NCBI RefSeq assembly: GCF_001439815.1
Contig: NZ_JYLM01000002.1
Location: 434,001 to 498,000 of the forward strand
DNA: 64,000 bases
Direction of reading: 5' to 3'
Source of the DNA: Pseudomonas orientalis
GTDB taxonomy: Bacteria; Pseudomonadota; Gammaproteobacteria; Pseudomonadales; Pseudomonadaceae
Position 1 is the stretch's first letter; each line of letters begins with the position of its first letter. Shown here piece by piece: positions 43,803 to 52,989 of this stretch. The notes under the pieces are model-generated. The model worked only from the letters and a program-made list of their open reading frames with translations, did not search any database and was not told where the DNA came from. Made by a program: the position numbers and the translations under genes.

Positions 43803-44864
43803 ATGCTTGACCCGATCTTGAGCCGATGGCTCGATGTTCAAGCGCAGGCCCTGGACGTGGGCAGTTGCGATCCACAGGAAGTACTGCCGCGGCTGGCAGA
43901 GGCCAATGTATTGCGCATCGGCGTGCCCAAGGCCCTCGGCGGCCTGGGCGGCGACGTGGCGGGGGCGGTGGAAGCCATCGCCAATATTGCCAGCCATTCC
44001 CTGGCGGCGGCCTTCGTCTGCTGGGGCCAGCGTTCCTTTATCGAATACCTGCTGCAAAGCCCCAATGCGCGGCTGCGCGAGCAACTGCTGCCGGACTTGA
44101 TCAGCGGCAAGCTGGCCGGTGCCACCGGGCTTTCGAATGCGATGAAGTTCCTGTCCGGCATCGAGACGCTGCAGATCAGCGCCGCGCCCACCGAGCACGG
44201 CTGGACCCTCAACGGTCGCCTGCATTGGGTAACCAACCTGCGCAGGAACGGCTTCGTCGCCGCTGCGGCCATTGAACACGCCGGGGGCGGCGCGCCGTTT
44301 ATCCTGGCGATCCCGGATTCGGTGGCCGGCTTGCAGCGCTCCCGCGATCTGGAACTGCTCGGGTTGCAGTCAAGCAACACCGCCGCCCTTGGCCTTGAAG
44401 GCGTGGAGCTGAGCCGCGACTGGCTGCTGCACGAGGACGCGCGCCAGTTCCTGCCCGCCGTGCGCCCGGCGTTCCTGGGCTTGCAATGCGGCCTGTCGAT
44501 CGGGCTGGCGCGCCGCTCCCTGGCGGAGGTGGCCCATCACTTGGGCGCTTCGCGCACGGTGTTGCGTGAAGAACTCGAAGCGCTGCGGGTGACCCTCGAT
44601 CACCTGGTCACTGAACTCAAGAACGGCCTGTTGGCCGGGCGCTTCGCCGCCGAACCGGTGCCGTTGTTCAAGCTGCGCATTGCCCTGGCGGAAACCGCCG
44701 CCAGCGCTGTGCAGCTGGAGCTGCAGGCCAGCGGCGGCAAGGCCTACCTCACCGCCCATGGCAGCGGCTTTGCCCGGCGCTGGCGCGAATCGGCGTTTGT
44801 GCCGATCGTCACGCCCAGCCTGGTGCAGCTGCGTACCGAACTGCAACGCCAGGCCAACCTATGA
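43803..44864 (+). CDS. DszC/SfnC-like acyl-CoA-dehydrogenase-family monooxygenase
   Basis: A 353-residue protein with the acyl-CoA dehydrogenase fold. It has a helical N-terminus, the beta-domain (G-A-T-G-L-S-N-A-M-K-F, L-N-G-R-L-H-W-V-T-N) and a C-terminal helix bundle. The usual catalytic Glu is not visible. That, and the neighbouring importer, fit the flavin-dependent monooxygenase branch (DszC, SfnC) that oxidises organosulfur or related compounds. AAGGAG precedes the ATG. The stop overlaps the ABC ATPase start by four bases (ATGA). Substrate is inferred, not shown. Confidence 0.8.
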   Translation: MLDPILSRWLDVQAQALDVGSCDPQEVLPRLAEANVLRIGVPKALGGLGGDVAGAVEAIANIASHSLAAAFVCWGQRSFIEYLLQSPNARLREQLLPDLISGKLAGATGLSNAMKFLSGIETLQISAAPTEHGWTLNGRLHWVTNLRRNGFVAAAAIEHAGGGAPFILAIPDSVAGLQRSRDLELLGLQSSNTAALGLEGVELSRDWLLHEDARQFLPAVRPAFLGLQCGLSIGLARRSLAEVAHHLGASRTVLREELEALRVTLDHLVTELKNGLLAGRFAAEPVPLFKLRIALAETAASAVQLELQASGGKAYLTAHGSGFARRWRESAFVPIVTPSLVQLRTELQRQANL

Positions 44865-45664
44865 GTCCGGCGGTATTGACGGCCCGGGGTGTGTGCCTGG
44901 GGTATGCCAGTGGCCCGGTATTGCAGGGCTTCGACCTGCAGTTGCAGCCCGGTGAAGTGGTGTCGATCCTCGGCCCCAGCGGCGTGGGCAAGTCCAGTCT
45001 GTTGCGGGTACTGGCCGGATTGCAGGCGCCCCAGGGCGGCAGCGTGCAGGTGCTGGGTGAACCTTTGGATGGCCCGCATCCACGGGTGGCGGTGGCGTTT
45101 CAGGACCCCAGCCTGTTGCCCTGGCTGAGCCTGGAAAAGAACGTCGCCTTCGGCCTGGATTTTGCCCGCCAACCGCAGTTGAGCAGCAGCGAGCGCCGCC
45201 AGCGTGTCGACCACGCGATTGCTGCGGTCGGCCTGGAAGCCGCCCGTCATCAGTTCCCCGCGCAGTTGTCCGGTGGCATGGCCCAGCGCACCGCATTGGC
45301 TCGCTGCCTGGCGCGCCAGCCACAGGTGCTGCTGCTGGACGAGCCCTTCGGCGCCCTCGATGAAGTGACCCGCGCGGACATGCAGCACCTGTTGCTCAAG
45401 GTCAATCGCGAGCAGGGCTCGGCGGCGGTGTTGATCACCCACGACATCGATGAGGCCTTGCTGTTGTCCGACCGTATCCTGCTGCTGGGTAACCGCCCGG
45501 CATGCACCCTGGGCGAATGGCGAATCGAGCTGCCGCAACCGCGTGAGGAACAGGTCGACGCCATCGGCGCACTGCGCATCGACATTCTTAAAACCTTACG
45601 GCAGGCGAGCCGCCCTCAACCCAACCCCCTTGAACTGCTGGAGCCTAGCCATGTGTCTGGATGA
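44861..45664 (+). CDS. ABC transporter ATP-binding protein (nitrate/sulfonate/taurine type)
   Basis: A 267-residue nucleotide-binding subunit. Walker A is G-P-S-G-V-G-K-S-S at 38-46, the signature L-S-G-G-M-A-Q at 136-142, Walker B V-L-L-L-D-E at 156-161 with the following P-F-G-A-L-D-E typical of the SsuB/TauB/NrtD subfamily, and the switch His near 194. It overlaps the monooxygenase-like gene by four bases and the binding-protein gene by 14 bases. It powers the permease encoded at 46847. Confidence 0.93.
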   Translation: MSPAVLTARGVCLGYASGPVLQGFDLQLQPGEVVSILGPSGVGKSSLLRVLAGLQAPQGGSVQVLGEPLDGPHPRVAVAFQDPSLLPWLSLEKNVAFGLDFARQPQLSSSERRQRVDHAIAAVGLEAARHQFPAQLSGGMAQRTALARCLARQPQVLLLDEPFGALDEVTRADMQHLLLKVNREQGSAAVLITHDIDEALLLSDRILLLGNRPACTLGEWRIELPQPREEQVDAIGALRIDILKTLRQASRPQPNPLELLEPSHVSG

Positions 45665-46850
45665 CCTGACCCACTCGCGCCGTGACTTTCTCAAACTGTC
45701 TGCGGTGCTCAGTGCCGCCGGCGCCTTGCCGTTGCTCAGCAGCCTGCAGGCACGTGCCGCCAGCGAGCCTGACGCGCCGGTACGCATCGGTTACCTGCCG
45801 ATCACCGACGCCACGCCGTTGTTGGTCGCGCACAATAACGGGCTGTTCGAAGCCGAGGGTATCAAGGCCGAACGTCCGGTGTTGCTGCGCAGTTGGGCCC
45901 AGGTGATCGAAGCGTTTATCTCGGGCCAGGTCAACGTGATTCACCTGTTGTCGCCCATGACCGTATGGGCGCGCTATGGCAGCAAGGTGCCGGCTAAGGT
46001 GGTGGCGTGGAACCACGTGGGTGGTTCGGGCCTGACCGTGGCGCCGGGCATCACCGATGTGAAGCAACTGGGCGGCAAATCGGTGGCGATTCCGTTCTGG
46101 TACTCGATTCATAACGTGGTGGTGCAGCAGTTGTTCCGTGACCACGGGCTGACGCCGGTGGCACGTGCGGCAGGCGGCGCGATTGGCGCCAATGAAGTCA
46201 ACCTGATCGTGCTGCCGCCTTCGGACATGCCCCCGGCATTGGCCAGCAAGCGCATCGACGGGTATATCGTCGCCGAGCCGTTCAACGCCCTGGCGGAGAA
46301 TCTCAAGGTCGGCCGGGTGCAGCGTTTCACCGGCGATGTATGGCGCAACCATGCGTGCTGCGTGGTGTTCATGCACGAGCATGACCTGACCCAGCGCCCG
46401 GAGTGGTCGCAGAAAGTGGTGAACGCTATCGTCAAGGCCCAGGTCTGGACCCGCGACAACCGCGAAGAAGCGGTGAAGCTGTTGTCCAAGGACGGCCCGA
46501 ACCGCTACACGCCACACGCCGAACCGGTGTTGAGCAAAGTGCTGGCGCCTGCCGCCGCCGATCGCGTCGGGTACCTGGCCGACGGCGCAATCCAGCACGC
46601 CAACTGGGACGAGCACCGCATCGACTTCCAGCCTTACCCATTCCCCAGCTACACCGAGGAACTGGTACGCCGCCTGAAAGACACCTTGATCGAAGGCGAC
46701 AAAAAATTCCTCGCTGAGCTGGACCCGGCCTTCGTGGCCAGGGATCTGGTGGATGACCGTTTCGTGCGCAACGCCATCGAAGCGGTCGGCGGCATGAAGA
46801 CCTTCGGCTTGCCCGACGGTTATGAACGCAACGAGGAGATTGGCGTTTGA
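45651..46850 (+). CDS. ABC transporter substrate-binding protein, Tat-exported
   Basis: A 399-residue periplasmic binding protein of the nitrate/sulfonate/taurine type (NMT1/THI5-like). The N-terminus holds a twin-arginine signal (S-R-R-D-F-L-K-L, then a hydrophobic stretch and A-R-A-A), so it should be folded before export. The mature part starts near V-R-I-G-Y-L-P-I-T-D-A-T-P-L, a typical first strand. The ATG at 45651 lies inside the ATPase gene. The ligand is unknown; the neighbouring oxygenase suggests an organosulfur or related compound. Confidence 0.88.
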   Translation: MCLDDLTHSRRDFLKLSAVLSAAGALPLLSSLQARAASEPDAPVRIGYLPITDATPLLVAHNNGLFEAEGIKAERPVLLRSWAQVIEAFISGQVNVIHLLSPMTVWARYGSKVPAKVVAWNHVGGSGLTVAPGITDVKQLGGKSVAIPFWYSIHNVVVQQLFRDHGLTPVARAAGGAIGANEVNLIVLPPSDMPPALASKRIDGYIVAEPFNALAENLKVGRVQRFTGDVWRNHACCVVFMHEHDLTQRPEWSQKVVNAIVKAQVWTRDNREEAVKLLSKDGPNRYTPHAEPVLSKVLAPAAADRVGYLADGAIQHANWDEHRIDFQPYPFPSYTEELVRRLKDTLIEGDKKFLAELDPAFVARDLVDDRFVRNAIEAVGGMKTFGLPDGYERNEEIGV

Positions 46851-47617
46851 ACAGCGGCAAAACCGTAGCGTGGCCGGGCTGGTTGCTCGGCTTGGGCGGC
46901 CTGGCTGGTTTGCTGGTGCTCTGGTGGCTGGGCGTCAAGGTCTTCGGCGATGCGCAGGGTCTGTCGTCGCGCTTTTCCCTGGCGGCCACGTTCAGCAGCC
47001 TGTGGGAATTGCTGGGGCGCAGCGAGCTGTACCTGCACATTGCCGTGAGCCTCAAGCGTATTTTTATCGGCTTGTTTTTAGCCCTGCTGGTGGGCGTGCC
47101 GCTGGGGCTGCTGGTAGGCAGCTCGCGCAACCTGGAGGCGGCGACCACGCCGGCCTTCCAGTTCTTGCGCATGATCTCGCCGCTGTCCTGGATGCCCATC
47201 GTGGTGATGCTGATGGGCGTGGGCGACCAGCCGATTTACTTCCTGCTGGCGTTTGCCGCGGTGTGGCCGATCATGCTCAACACGGCTGCCGGCGTGCGTC
47301 ATCTCGACCCGCGCTGGCTGCAATTGAGCAAGAGCCTGAGCGCCACGCGCTGGGAGACGTTGCGGCGGGTGATCATTCCCGGAGTGGTGGGGCATGTGCT
47401 GACGGGCGTGCGCCTGGCCATCGGTATTCTGTGGATTGTGCTGGTGCCATGCGAGATGCTGGGGGTCAGTGCGGGGCTGGGCTATTACATCCTCGATACC
47501 CGTGATCGGCTGGCGTACTCGGAATTGATGGCGATGGTGCTGCTGATCGGGCTGTTGGGCTTTGCGCTGGATGGGGTTGCACGGTGGTTGCACCAGCGCT
47601 GGGTGCACGCCGGTTGA
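46847..47617 (+). CDS. ABC transporter permease (nitrate/sulfonate/taurine type)
   Basis: A 256-residue inner-membrane permease with about six membrane segments and the coupling-helix region L-S-K-S-L-S-A-T-R-W-E-T-L-R-R-V-I-I-P-G, the EAA motif of the BPD_transp_1 family. Translation starts at TTG, overlapping the stop of the binding-protein gene (TTGA), with GAGGAG upstream. It completes the importer with the two preceding genes. A terminator follows at 47625-47649. Confidence 0.92.
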   Translation: MNSGKTVAWPGWLLGLGGLAGLLVLWWLGVKVFGDAQGLSSRFSLAATFSSLWELLGRSELYLHIAVSLKRIFIGLFLALLVGVPLGLLVGSSRNLEAATTPAFQFLRMISPLSWMPIVVMLMGVGDQPIYFLLAFAAVWPIMLNTAAGVRHLDPRWLQLSKSLSATRWETLRRVIIPGVVGHVLTGVRLAIGILWIVLVPCEMLGVSAGLGYYILDTRDRLAYSELMAMVLLIGLLGFALDGVARWLHQRWVHAG

Positions 47618-47624
47618 AGGCTAA

Positions 47625-47649
47625 AGGGCCTGCGAACCGCGCAGGCCCT
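47625..47649. terminator. convergent terminator between importer and toxin genes
   Basis: AGGGCCTGCG and CGCAGGCCCT form a 10-bp stem with a 5-base loop. It lies between the convergent permease and toxin-like genes, and a short T-rich tail (TTTAGCC) on the minus strand supports termination of the latter. Confidence 0.65.
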
Positions 47650-47668
47650 CGTTACACGCAGAGCCGTT

Positions 47669-50600
47669 TCACTCAGGCGCGAAGATTTGCAGGTCGCCCG
47701 TCATGTCGTTATGCGAGGTCATCGTGCCCTGCGGACCCGGCCGCGCGTCCGTGGAGTGGGTGCCGTAGCCGATCTTCAGGCCTGCTCGTTCATATACCCC
47801 AATGCCCAGCCCTCCGGTTGCTTCTGCCAGGCCTGTGATGCCTTGGGTGGTATTGATGTGCTGACGTCCGACCAATGCAATGACTTTGCCTTTATGCTTG
47901 TGTCGTAGCAGCTCGCGGGAAGCGTAGTAGTTCATTTCCTTGAGCCTGCGTGTGTTGCGCTCGGTTTCGCTCAGATTGGTGTACGCACTTCGATCATGCC
48001 GATGCCGAGTCAGATAAAAGTGATCGAGTGGCACCACCTCGATGCCGTTGTCCTGGAATTTCTGGATCAGCGCTTGCAGGTTCAACGCCGGGTCGGCAGG
48101 TCTTTGCCCAGGGCCCGTGTCTCCCATTCCATCGTCCTTGAGTCGCATCTTGTTGTCGTAAACGACGCCCTCGATACCGATGACCTTCACGTTTTTGCGT
48201 TTGAACAGGGTGATGTGCTCGTCGAGTGTGCGAAACGTGGCCAGGTGTCGGTGGTTCTCGCCAAATATCACGATATCCGAGCTGTCCAGGGCCTTTTCGA
48301 TCAGGTCCGACACTGATTCGTAGGGCTTGGTTGAAGGGATGGGAGGGCGAGGCAGCGCAAGTTGCGTCTGCAGCGCTTGATAGCTTCGATTCATCTCCAT
48401 TTCGAAGCGGTCCTGCGTGGGTTGCCTGCGGCTCGGGGTGAAATGAGCTTCGCTGGGGGCGCCCTTTATGGCGTCGACGTACTCTTGCGTGGTGGGCGGC
48501 AGATGATCGGCTTTATGCACGATAGCGCCCGTTTGCGGAGGCACTCCATTGAATCGCCGTTGCGAAAGTGAAGCCTGGCCGGGATGCTTGTACGGCTGCA
48601 TCCGATGGTGTCGATGGGCGTCGGCGCGCGCTCTGGAAAAGTGGCGCGCGTCGGGAGACGGGGGCATAAGCGTGTGGCGCGGGCTGAAGCTCTCCAGGGG
48701 CGGGCCATAGGGCTGCATGCGAGAGGCGTCGAACGCGTACCACTGCTCGTTGTTTTTGACGGCGCTGGCGTTCACGGTGGTACCCGCCACTTTGGCCGTC
48801 CCAGTGGCTGCGGCGTCATAGCGTGCGCTGGCCGCGATCAACGCCGGTTGATTGGCCGTGCCCCTGAGGGTGCGCAGGCCATCGCGCGTGGCGCTCGCAC
48901 CCTCATAGGCCAACTTGCCCGCACCCAGTAATAACTCACCCGCGCCGTTGAACGGATTGAGCTCTTTGAGCAGCGGGGGAATCATGATTTTCGTGACTTT
49001 GAGCGCCTTGCTCAGGGCGGAAGCCGTCGTTCCCAACGCCTTGCCCGCTTTGGCGGCGGCGCCGATGCCTGCGGTGATGAAGCCGAACATATCGAAGGCG
49101 ACGTCGTTGATTCCCTCGCTATAGTTTCCGTCACTTAAATTGACAATGGCCGAGCGCAAGGGAATCAAGTCCAGAAAGGCATTCCTCAATGTTCGGGTCT
49201 GTTCGGCCCGGTGTTCGGCGGATGTGGTCCCGGCGGCGGCCTTGCGTCGTGCAGGGTTGTCGAGGTCCAGCGCTGCGAGGATCGATTCGGCGATGTGATG
49301 GCTGCGGGGACTCGTGAACATATAGGGCGCAGACGCGATGGCGGGCTGCTCCTCGTCGAGACTGTCGCGTTTGTAGCTGTCGGTATCCATCCAGGGAAGC
49401 AGGGGATTGGTCGGCAAGTAACTGACGAATGTCTGCAGGCCATCGACCACTTTAGCTTTGTCGATATCCGGAAAAAATTCTTCAACCTTACTGACTTCGT
49501 CCGCGACGTATTGCGGTGCGCGGGGCACCGTCCTGCCGTCAATATTGTGAATGACGCCTTTATCTGTGTCGAACTCATACTTGGACAGCTTGCCGTTGTT
49601 CTCTGCCGTCACCAGTATTTTGGGGCTGGTGTGAAACAACGTGGGGCTGATGAGCGGAAAGCGACTGACCCGGTAGCTTTTCTCCTGGAAATACCTGAGC
49701 TTTCCCGTGCTGAGGCTTTTTTGATCATCAGGTGGGAGTTGACTGAGCGCATTGAGCACAGAAAATTTTTTGACGGTTTTATGCTGAACGGTAGCGTTTG
49801 CAAAGGCTTTGTCGAAGGCGTGTTGAATGTTGAACTCAGGGCCTTTGGTGAAGGCGATAAGCGTGTCGATATCAACCCCGCTGGCGCCTTTCTGGATACC
49901 CCAGCGCTCGTCCATGACCACCCCCTCCATGACGATCTCAAGCAGCGAATAAGGCTTGCCGGGTTTGGGCGGCAGGCTGTTGGAGAGCCTGGAGTAGAGT
50001 TTTTCGTCGATCGAGGTGGTTTGCCCGAATGTCTTTTCCAGCAGCTCCCGCGCCATCTGTTCGCGATCGGGCATGGGCGTGTCCAATAACGCTGAGGCTT
50101 CTTGCAGTCTCCCTTGCTGATGGGTGAAGGCCGCTTGTGCCCGGCTGATTTCATCCTGGCTGTAACGCGCGTCGTCCTTGGCCTCGAGGATATTATTGGC
50201 TACCCCCCAGTCCACCATTGCCGCTGTTTGTACGGAGGCGGGAGCGGGGTGGAGGGTGCTGGCCATGATCATCACTTCGGCAAAGGTCATGGTGGCCGCC
50301 CGTCCAGGGGCCTGGGCTTCAATCGCGGCAGTGGCGATGCACAGATTCGCCCAGGCCTGGCTGCCGTAAAGTACATGCTCAGGGATATTCTTGACCAGAA
50401 ATTGCGGCGCAGTGCGCATCAGCAACACATGCGCGGCGGTGTTGGCCAGGGCAGGCGATGTTCTTTCGTTGTCGATCAAATGCTGGCGCAGCGCCGCGAC
50501 GATGGTGGAGGGCGGCTGGAACCAGTGGCCTTTTTGCGCCAAGTCGAAGCCGGCCAGGCGGTTTCGATGGGGGGTGGTGATGGACTCCGGATCGAGCCCC

Positions 50601-52297
50601 AGGTTGATCACCGCCAAGGTGTAATCGTTCACGCTGTTTTCGCTGGCAATGCCGTTCATCTCGGTTTGCATGGCCAGCCCCAGCGCCTGGCCATCCGTGG
50701 AATTCACGAGGGTTTCCAGGGTCTTGACCGGGTCTTCCAGGGTTTCGACAGACAGCGGCTGGCGCCTCATCAGGCATTCCAGCATGCCGAGCCTGGGGCT
50801 CTCCCGTTCGTCGTTCGTGCGGTTGAAGTGCTCGATGGCGGCGGCGCGCAGCGATGGCTGGTCTTCGACGCTCAAGGGTATCGGCCAGGACAAGGCCCCG
50901 CCGAAGTTGCCGAAAGGGTGTTGCCGGGCTCGCGCTGAGGCAGTGTGCGCCAGTGACAGCAACGCTTCGCGGGTGGTCGGTAGTGCAAAGCCGTTATCGC
51001 CGATGAAGGTCTCAAGGCTGACGGATTTACCGGGCTCCAGGATGTAGGGCAAATAGTGAGCGGAGTCCGGGGAAACATTCATCGGTGTTCGTTTCAAGTA
51101 GGCCGACACCTCCCGCGCCGATGGGTTTTGCGGCAGGTTTTCAACAGCGTCGTTGAGTTTCCGCGCCAGGTACTCCCAGTTTTTACGATTGCCCTGCTGC
51201 CGATCAAAAGCTTCGCTGCCACTGGCTTGGTCCAAGCGATCGAGCAGCAGTTCGGTGCGCGTCCAAAGTGCGTGGGTGCCGTCGAAGTGCGCCTCCAGCT
51301 CAGAGGTTTGCTTGAGGTCCTCCACTGTGTCCGGCAGGCGCCGGGGCTCGGCAATCGTCCTGACGCCTTGCGCCTGGTTTTGCGCGTGCAGCAGGTTTTT
51401 GGCCTGCTGCTGTTGGCGTTCCAGCAGTTGCGGCAGGCCTGTTGCAATGACGTCGTCGGCGACCGGAACCAGGGTTTGGCTGAGCTGATTTTTCCAGTCG
51501 CGCGGCAAGCTTTTTTCGACTGTCAGTGGCAGGCTCTGCATCAACTGCTGGGCGCTGTCGGGTTCATCGCTGATGCGTTGGCGCAGGGTTTCAAACGCCT
51601 TGCCTGGGCTGTCGAACGCCTCAAAACCATCGCGAGGGGTATACAGCACTGCCAGGCCTTGTTGTTCGCCGGGCTGTAATGTCCTGTCCACATCGGCCGT
51701 GTCGAAGCGACGCTGTGCCGATGAACCATCGCTGCTGGTGATGATAAAGGCGCCGGCCAGCAGGGTGCCGGTGGGCTGCGGCGTATCGAGCCTGAGCGGA
51801 TACACCCCCGGCCGCTCGCCATCGTTCATGGTGCTTTCCCGAGCTGCCAGGGTAGGGTGCTCAATGGCGGTGTCGATCAGCGCCTTGGCAGCCGGTGCCA
51901 GGGTGCCGTCTTCCACCCGCAAGGCCGCCAGCGTGGACAGCATTTCCCGATGAGTACCCAGCAGTTGATCCTGCGCCGACTCAAGATCGTCTGCGTCAGC
52001 ACGGGGTTCGGTCCAGAAGCGCGCAATGCTCGAAGGCACCTGGTGGTCGATGCTCGGTTGCCGATCTATCAGTGCCTGAATCTTCTGACTCAGTGCCTGG
52101 TATTGGTTGAGCAGCAGGCGCTGGTCGGTGATATGCAAGCCGTTCAGCAGGTCTGTACGAATCGCGCCGACGGGGCTGATGCCCGCCACATGAGCAGGCG
52201 TTGGCGATGATGCGCTGACAGGGCTTGCGGCAGGCGTGTGTATGTCCAGAGCAGCAACGTCCCGGCGCAGGCGGGGGTGGGCGATACCTATAGGCAA
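47669..52297 (-). CDS. large PMT/dermonecrotic-toxin-like protein with TIKI/ChaN-type C-terminus
   Basis: A 1542-residue protein without signal peptide. Most of it is helical and resembles the large toxin-like proteins of pseudomonads annotated as dermonecrotic toxins. A hydrophobic, glycine/alanine-rich region near 1080-1180 could insert into membranes. The C-terminal 200 residues have G-E-N-H (1346-1349), I-G-I-E-G, a R-R-L-K-E-M segment and V-G-R-Q-H (1476-1480), the layout of the TIKI/EreA/ChaN superfamily that also includes the C2 domain of Pasteurella multocida toxin. No C-terminal deamidase domain follows. TTG start with GGAG 8 bases upstream. It stands alone; no obvious immunity gene. 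Toxicity is inferred. Confidence 0.7.
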   Translation of the reverse strand: MPIGIAHPRLRRDVAALDIHTPAASPVSASSPTPAHVAGISPVGAIRTDLLNGLHITDQRLLLNQYQALSQKIQALIDRQPSIDHQVPSSIARFWTEPRADADDLESAQDQLLGTHREMLSTLAALRVEDGTLAPAAKALIDTAIEHPTLAARESTMNDGERPGVYPLRLDTPQPTGTLLAGAFIITSSDGSSAQRRFDTADVDRTLQPGEQQGLAVLYTPRDGFEAFDSPGKAFETLRQRISDEPDSAQQLMQSLPLTVEKSLPRDWKNQLSQTLVPVADDVIATGLPQLLERQQQQAKNLLHAQNQAQGVRTIAEPRRLPDTVEDLKQTSELEAHFDGTHALWTRTELLLDRLDQASGSEAFDRQQGNRKNWEYLARKLNDAVENLPQNPSAREVSAYLKRTPMNVSPDSAHYLPYILEPGKSVSLETFIGDNGFALPTTREALLSLAHTASARARQHPFGNFGGALSWPIPLSVEDQPSLRAAAIEHFNRTNDERESPRLGMLECLMRRQPLSVETLEDPVKTLETLVNSTDGQALGLAMQTEMNGIASENSVNDYTLAVINLGLDPESITTPHRNRLAGFDLAQKGHWFQPPSTIVAALRQHLIDNERTSPALANTAAHVLLMRTAPQFLVKNIPEHVLYGSQAWANLCIATAAIEAQAPGRAATMTFAEVMIMASTLHPAPASVQTAAMVDWGVANNILEAKDDARYSQDEISRAQAAFTHQQGRLQEASALLDTPMPDREQMARELLEKTFGQTTSIDEKLYSRLSNSLPPKPGKPYSLLEIVMEGVVMDERWGIQKGASGVDIDTLIAFTKGPEFNIQHAFDKAFANATVQHKTVKKFSVLNALSQLPPDDQKSLSTGKLRYFQEKSYRVSRFPLISPTLFHTSPKILVTAENNGKLSKYEFDTDKGVIHNIDGRTVPRAPQYVADEVSKVEEFFPDIDKAKVVDGLQTFVSYLPTNPLLPWMDTDSYKRDSLDEEQPAIASAPYMFTSPRSHHIAESILAALDLDNPARRKAAAGTTSAEHRAEQTRTLRNAFLDLIPLRSAIVNLSDGNYSEGINDVAFDMFGFITAGIGAAAKAGKALGTTASALSKALKVTKIMIPPLLKELNPFNGAGELLLGAGKLAYEGASATRDGLRTLRGTANQPALIAASARYDAAATGTAKVAGTTVNASAVKNNEQWYAFDASRMQPYGPPLESFSPRHTLMPPSPDARHFSRARADAHRHHRMQPYKHPGQASLSQRRFNGVPPQTGAIVHKADHLPPTTQEYVDAIKGAPSEAHFTPSRRQPTQDRFEMEMNRSYQALQTQLALPRPPIPSTKPYESVSDLIEKALDSSDIVIFGENHRHLATFRTLDEHITLFKRKNVKVIGIEGVVYDNKMRLKDDGMGDTGPGQRPADPALNLQALIQKFQDNGIEVVPLDHFYLTRHRHDRSAYTNLSETERNTRRLKEMNYYASRELLRHKHKGKVIALVGRQHINTTQGITGLAEATGGLGIGVYERAGLKIGYGTHSTDARPGPQGTMTSHNDMTGDLQIFAPE

Positions 52298-52435
52298 GGG
52301 TCTGACTCCAACAGCGTTGGCCCATGCTTCCTGACGACAATTGGGGGGAATCTTTCCTTGGTGGGCTTGCTGTATGTGAGATGCGGATCTCGGATGGTTC
52401 CGACTGATGCGGGGAAAAGAAACTCTAAAGATTTA

Positions 52436-52465
52436 CCGCTCGTTTGCCGACGGGCAAGCGAGCGG
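52436..52465 (-). terminator. hairpin after the small lipoprotein gene
   Basis: CCGCTCG-tTTGCC pairs with GGCAAg-CGAGCGG around a 4-base loop, directly after the lipoprotein stop codon. The following minus-strand sequence (TAAATCTTTAGAG) is T-rich but broken, so termination is likely but imperfect. Confidence 0.5.
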
Positions 52466-52474
52466 CCGACGCGA

Positions 52475-52609
52475 TCAGCGGTGCTCGTAGCCTGGACCAC
52501 CGCCATAGTGATGGTCATGCCAGCCGCCGCCCCCACGCGGGAAAAAGAAGCAGCCGCTCAAGGTCAACATGGTCAGCAAGGGGATCAGCAGGGCGATTCG
52601 GCGCAGCAT
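52475..52609 (-). CDS. small lipoprotein, Gly/His-rich
   Basis: A 44-residue predicted lipoprotein. It has a hydrophobic signal, lipobox L-S-G-C with Cys19, then F-F-F-P-R followed by a glycine- and histidine-rich tail (W-H-D-H-H-Y). The tail may bind metal. The start at 52609 has GGAGG 7 bases upstream; the longer open frame has no such site. It is a single gene between the toxin-like gene and a divergent membrane protein. Function unknown. Confidence 0.7.
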   Translation of the reverse strand: MLRRIALLIPLLTMLTLSGCFFFPRGGGGWHDHHYGGGPGYEHR

Positions 52610-52782
52610 GTCTACATCCTCCGGGGTATTCACAAGATCGAACAGGCGCGGAACGAGCCAAAGCTTTTCATCGCCTGTAACATGAGACCTTGCCGTCCCC
52701 GGTCCATCCCCGTTTTCGGGTAGGTGCTTGGCATGCGCGGCGATACACAGTGGATACATTCTTAAAGGTGCAGGAACTCGTC

Positions 52783-52977
52783 ATGACCCAAAAGCAACGT
52801 CTGAAATATTCGATTCTGATTGCCCTGGCCGTGCTGGCCTCGATGTTCGGTCTGTCCTACCTGCAGAACATTGGCGTGATCAGCGAAAAAACCTTCCAGT
52901 ACCTGGCCATTGCGATTGCCGTGGTGGTGGTCGTGATCAACGGCATCATGCGTCGCAAGGTCAAGCCGCACTTCTGA
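52783..52977 (+). CDS. small two-helix membrane protein
   Basis: A 64-residue protein with two hydrophobic segments (about 9-26 and 40-55), a short loop and a basic C-terminus (R-R-K-V-K-P-H-F). Predicted inner-membrane protein with both ends in the cytoplasm. AGGAA precedes the ATG at 52783. It converges with the winged-helix gene at 52990. Function unknown. Confidence 0.7.
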   Translation: MTQKQRLKYSILIALAVLASMFGLSYLQNIGVISEKTFQYLAIAIAVVVVVINGIMRRKVKPHF

Positions 52978-52989
52978 TGAACGCGTGAT

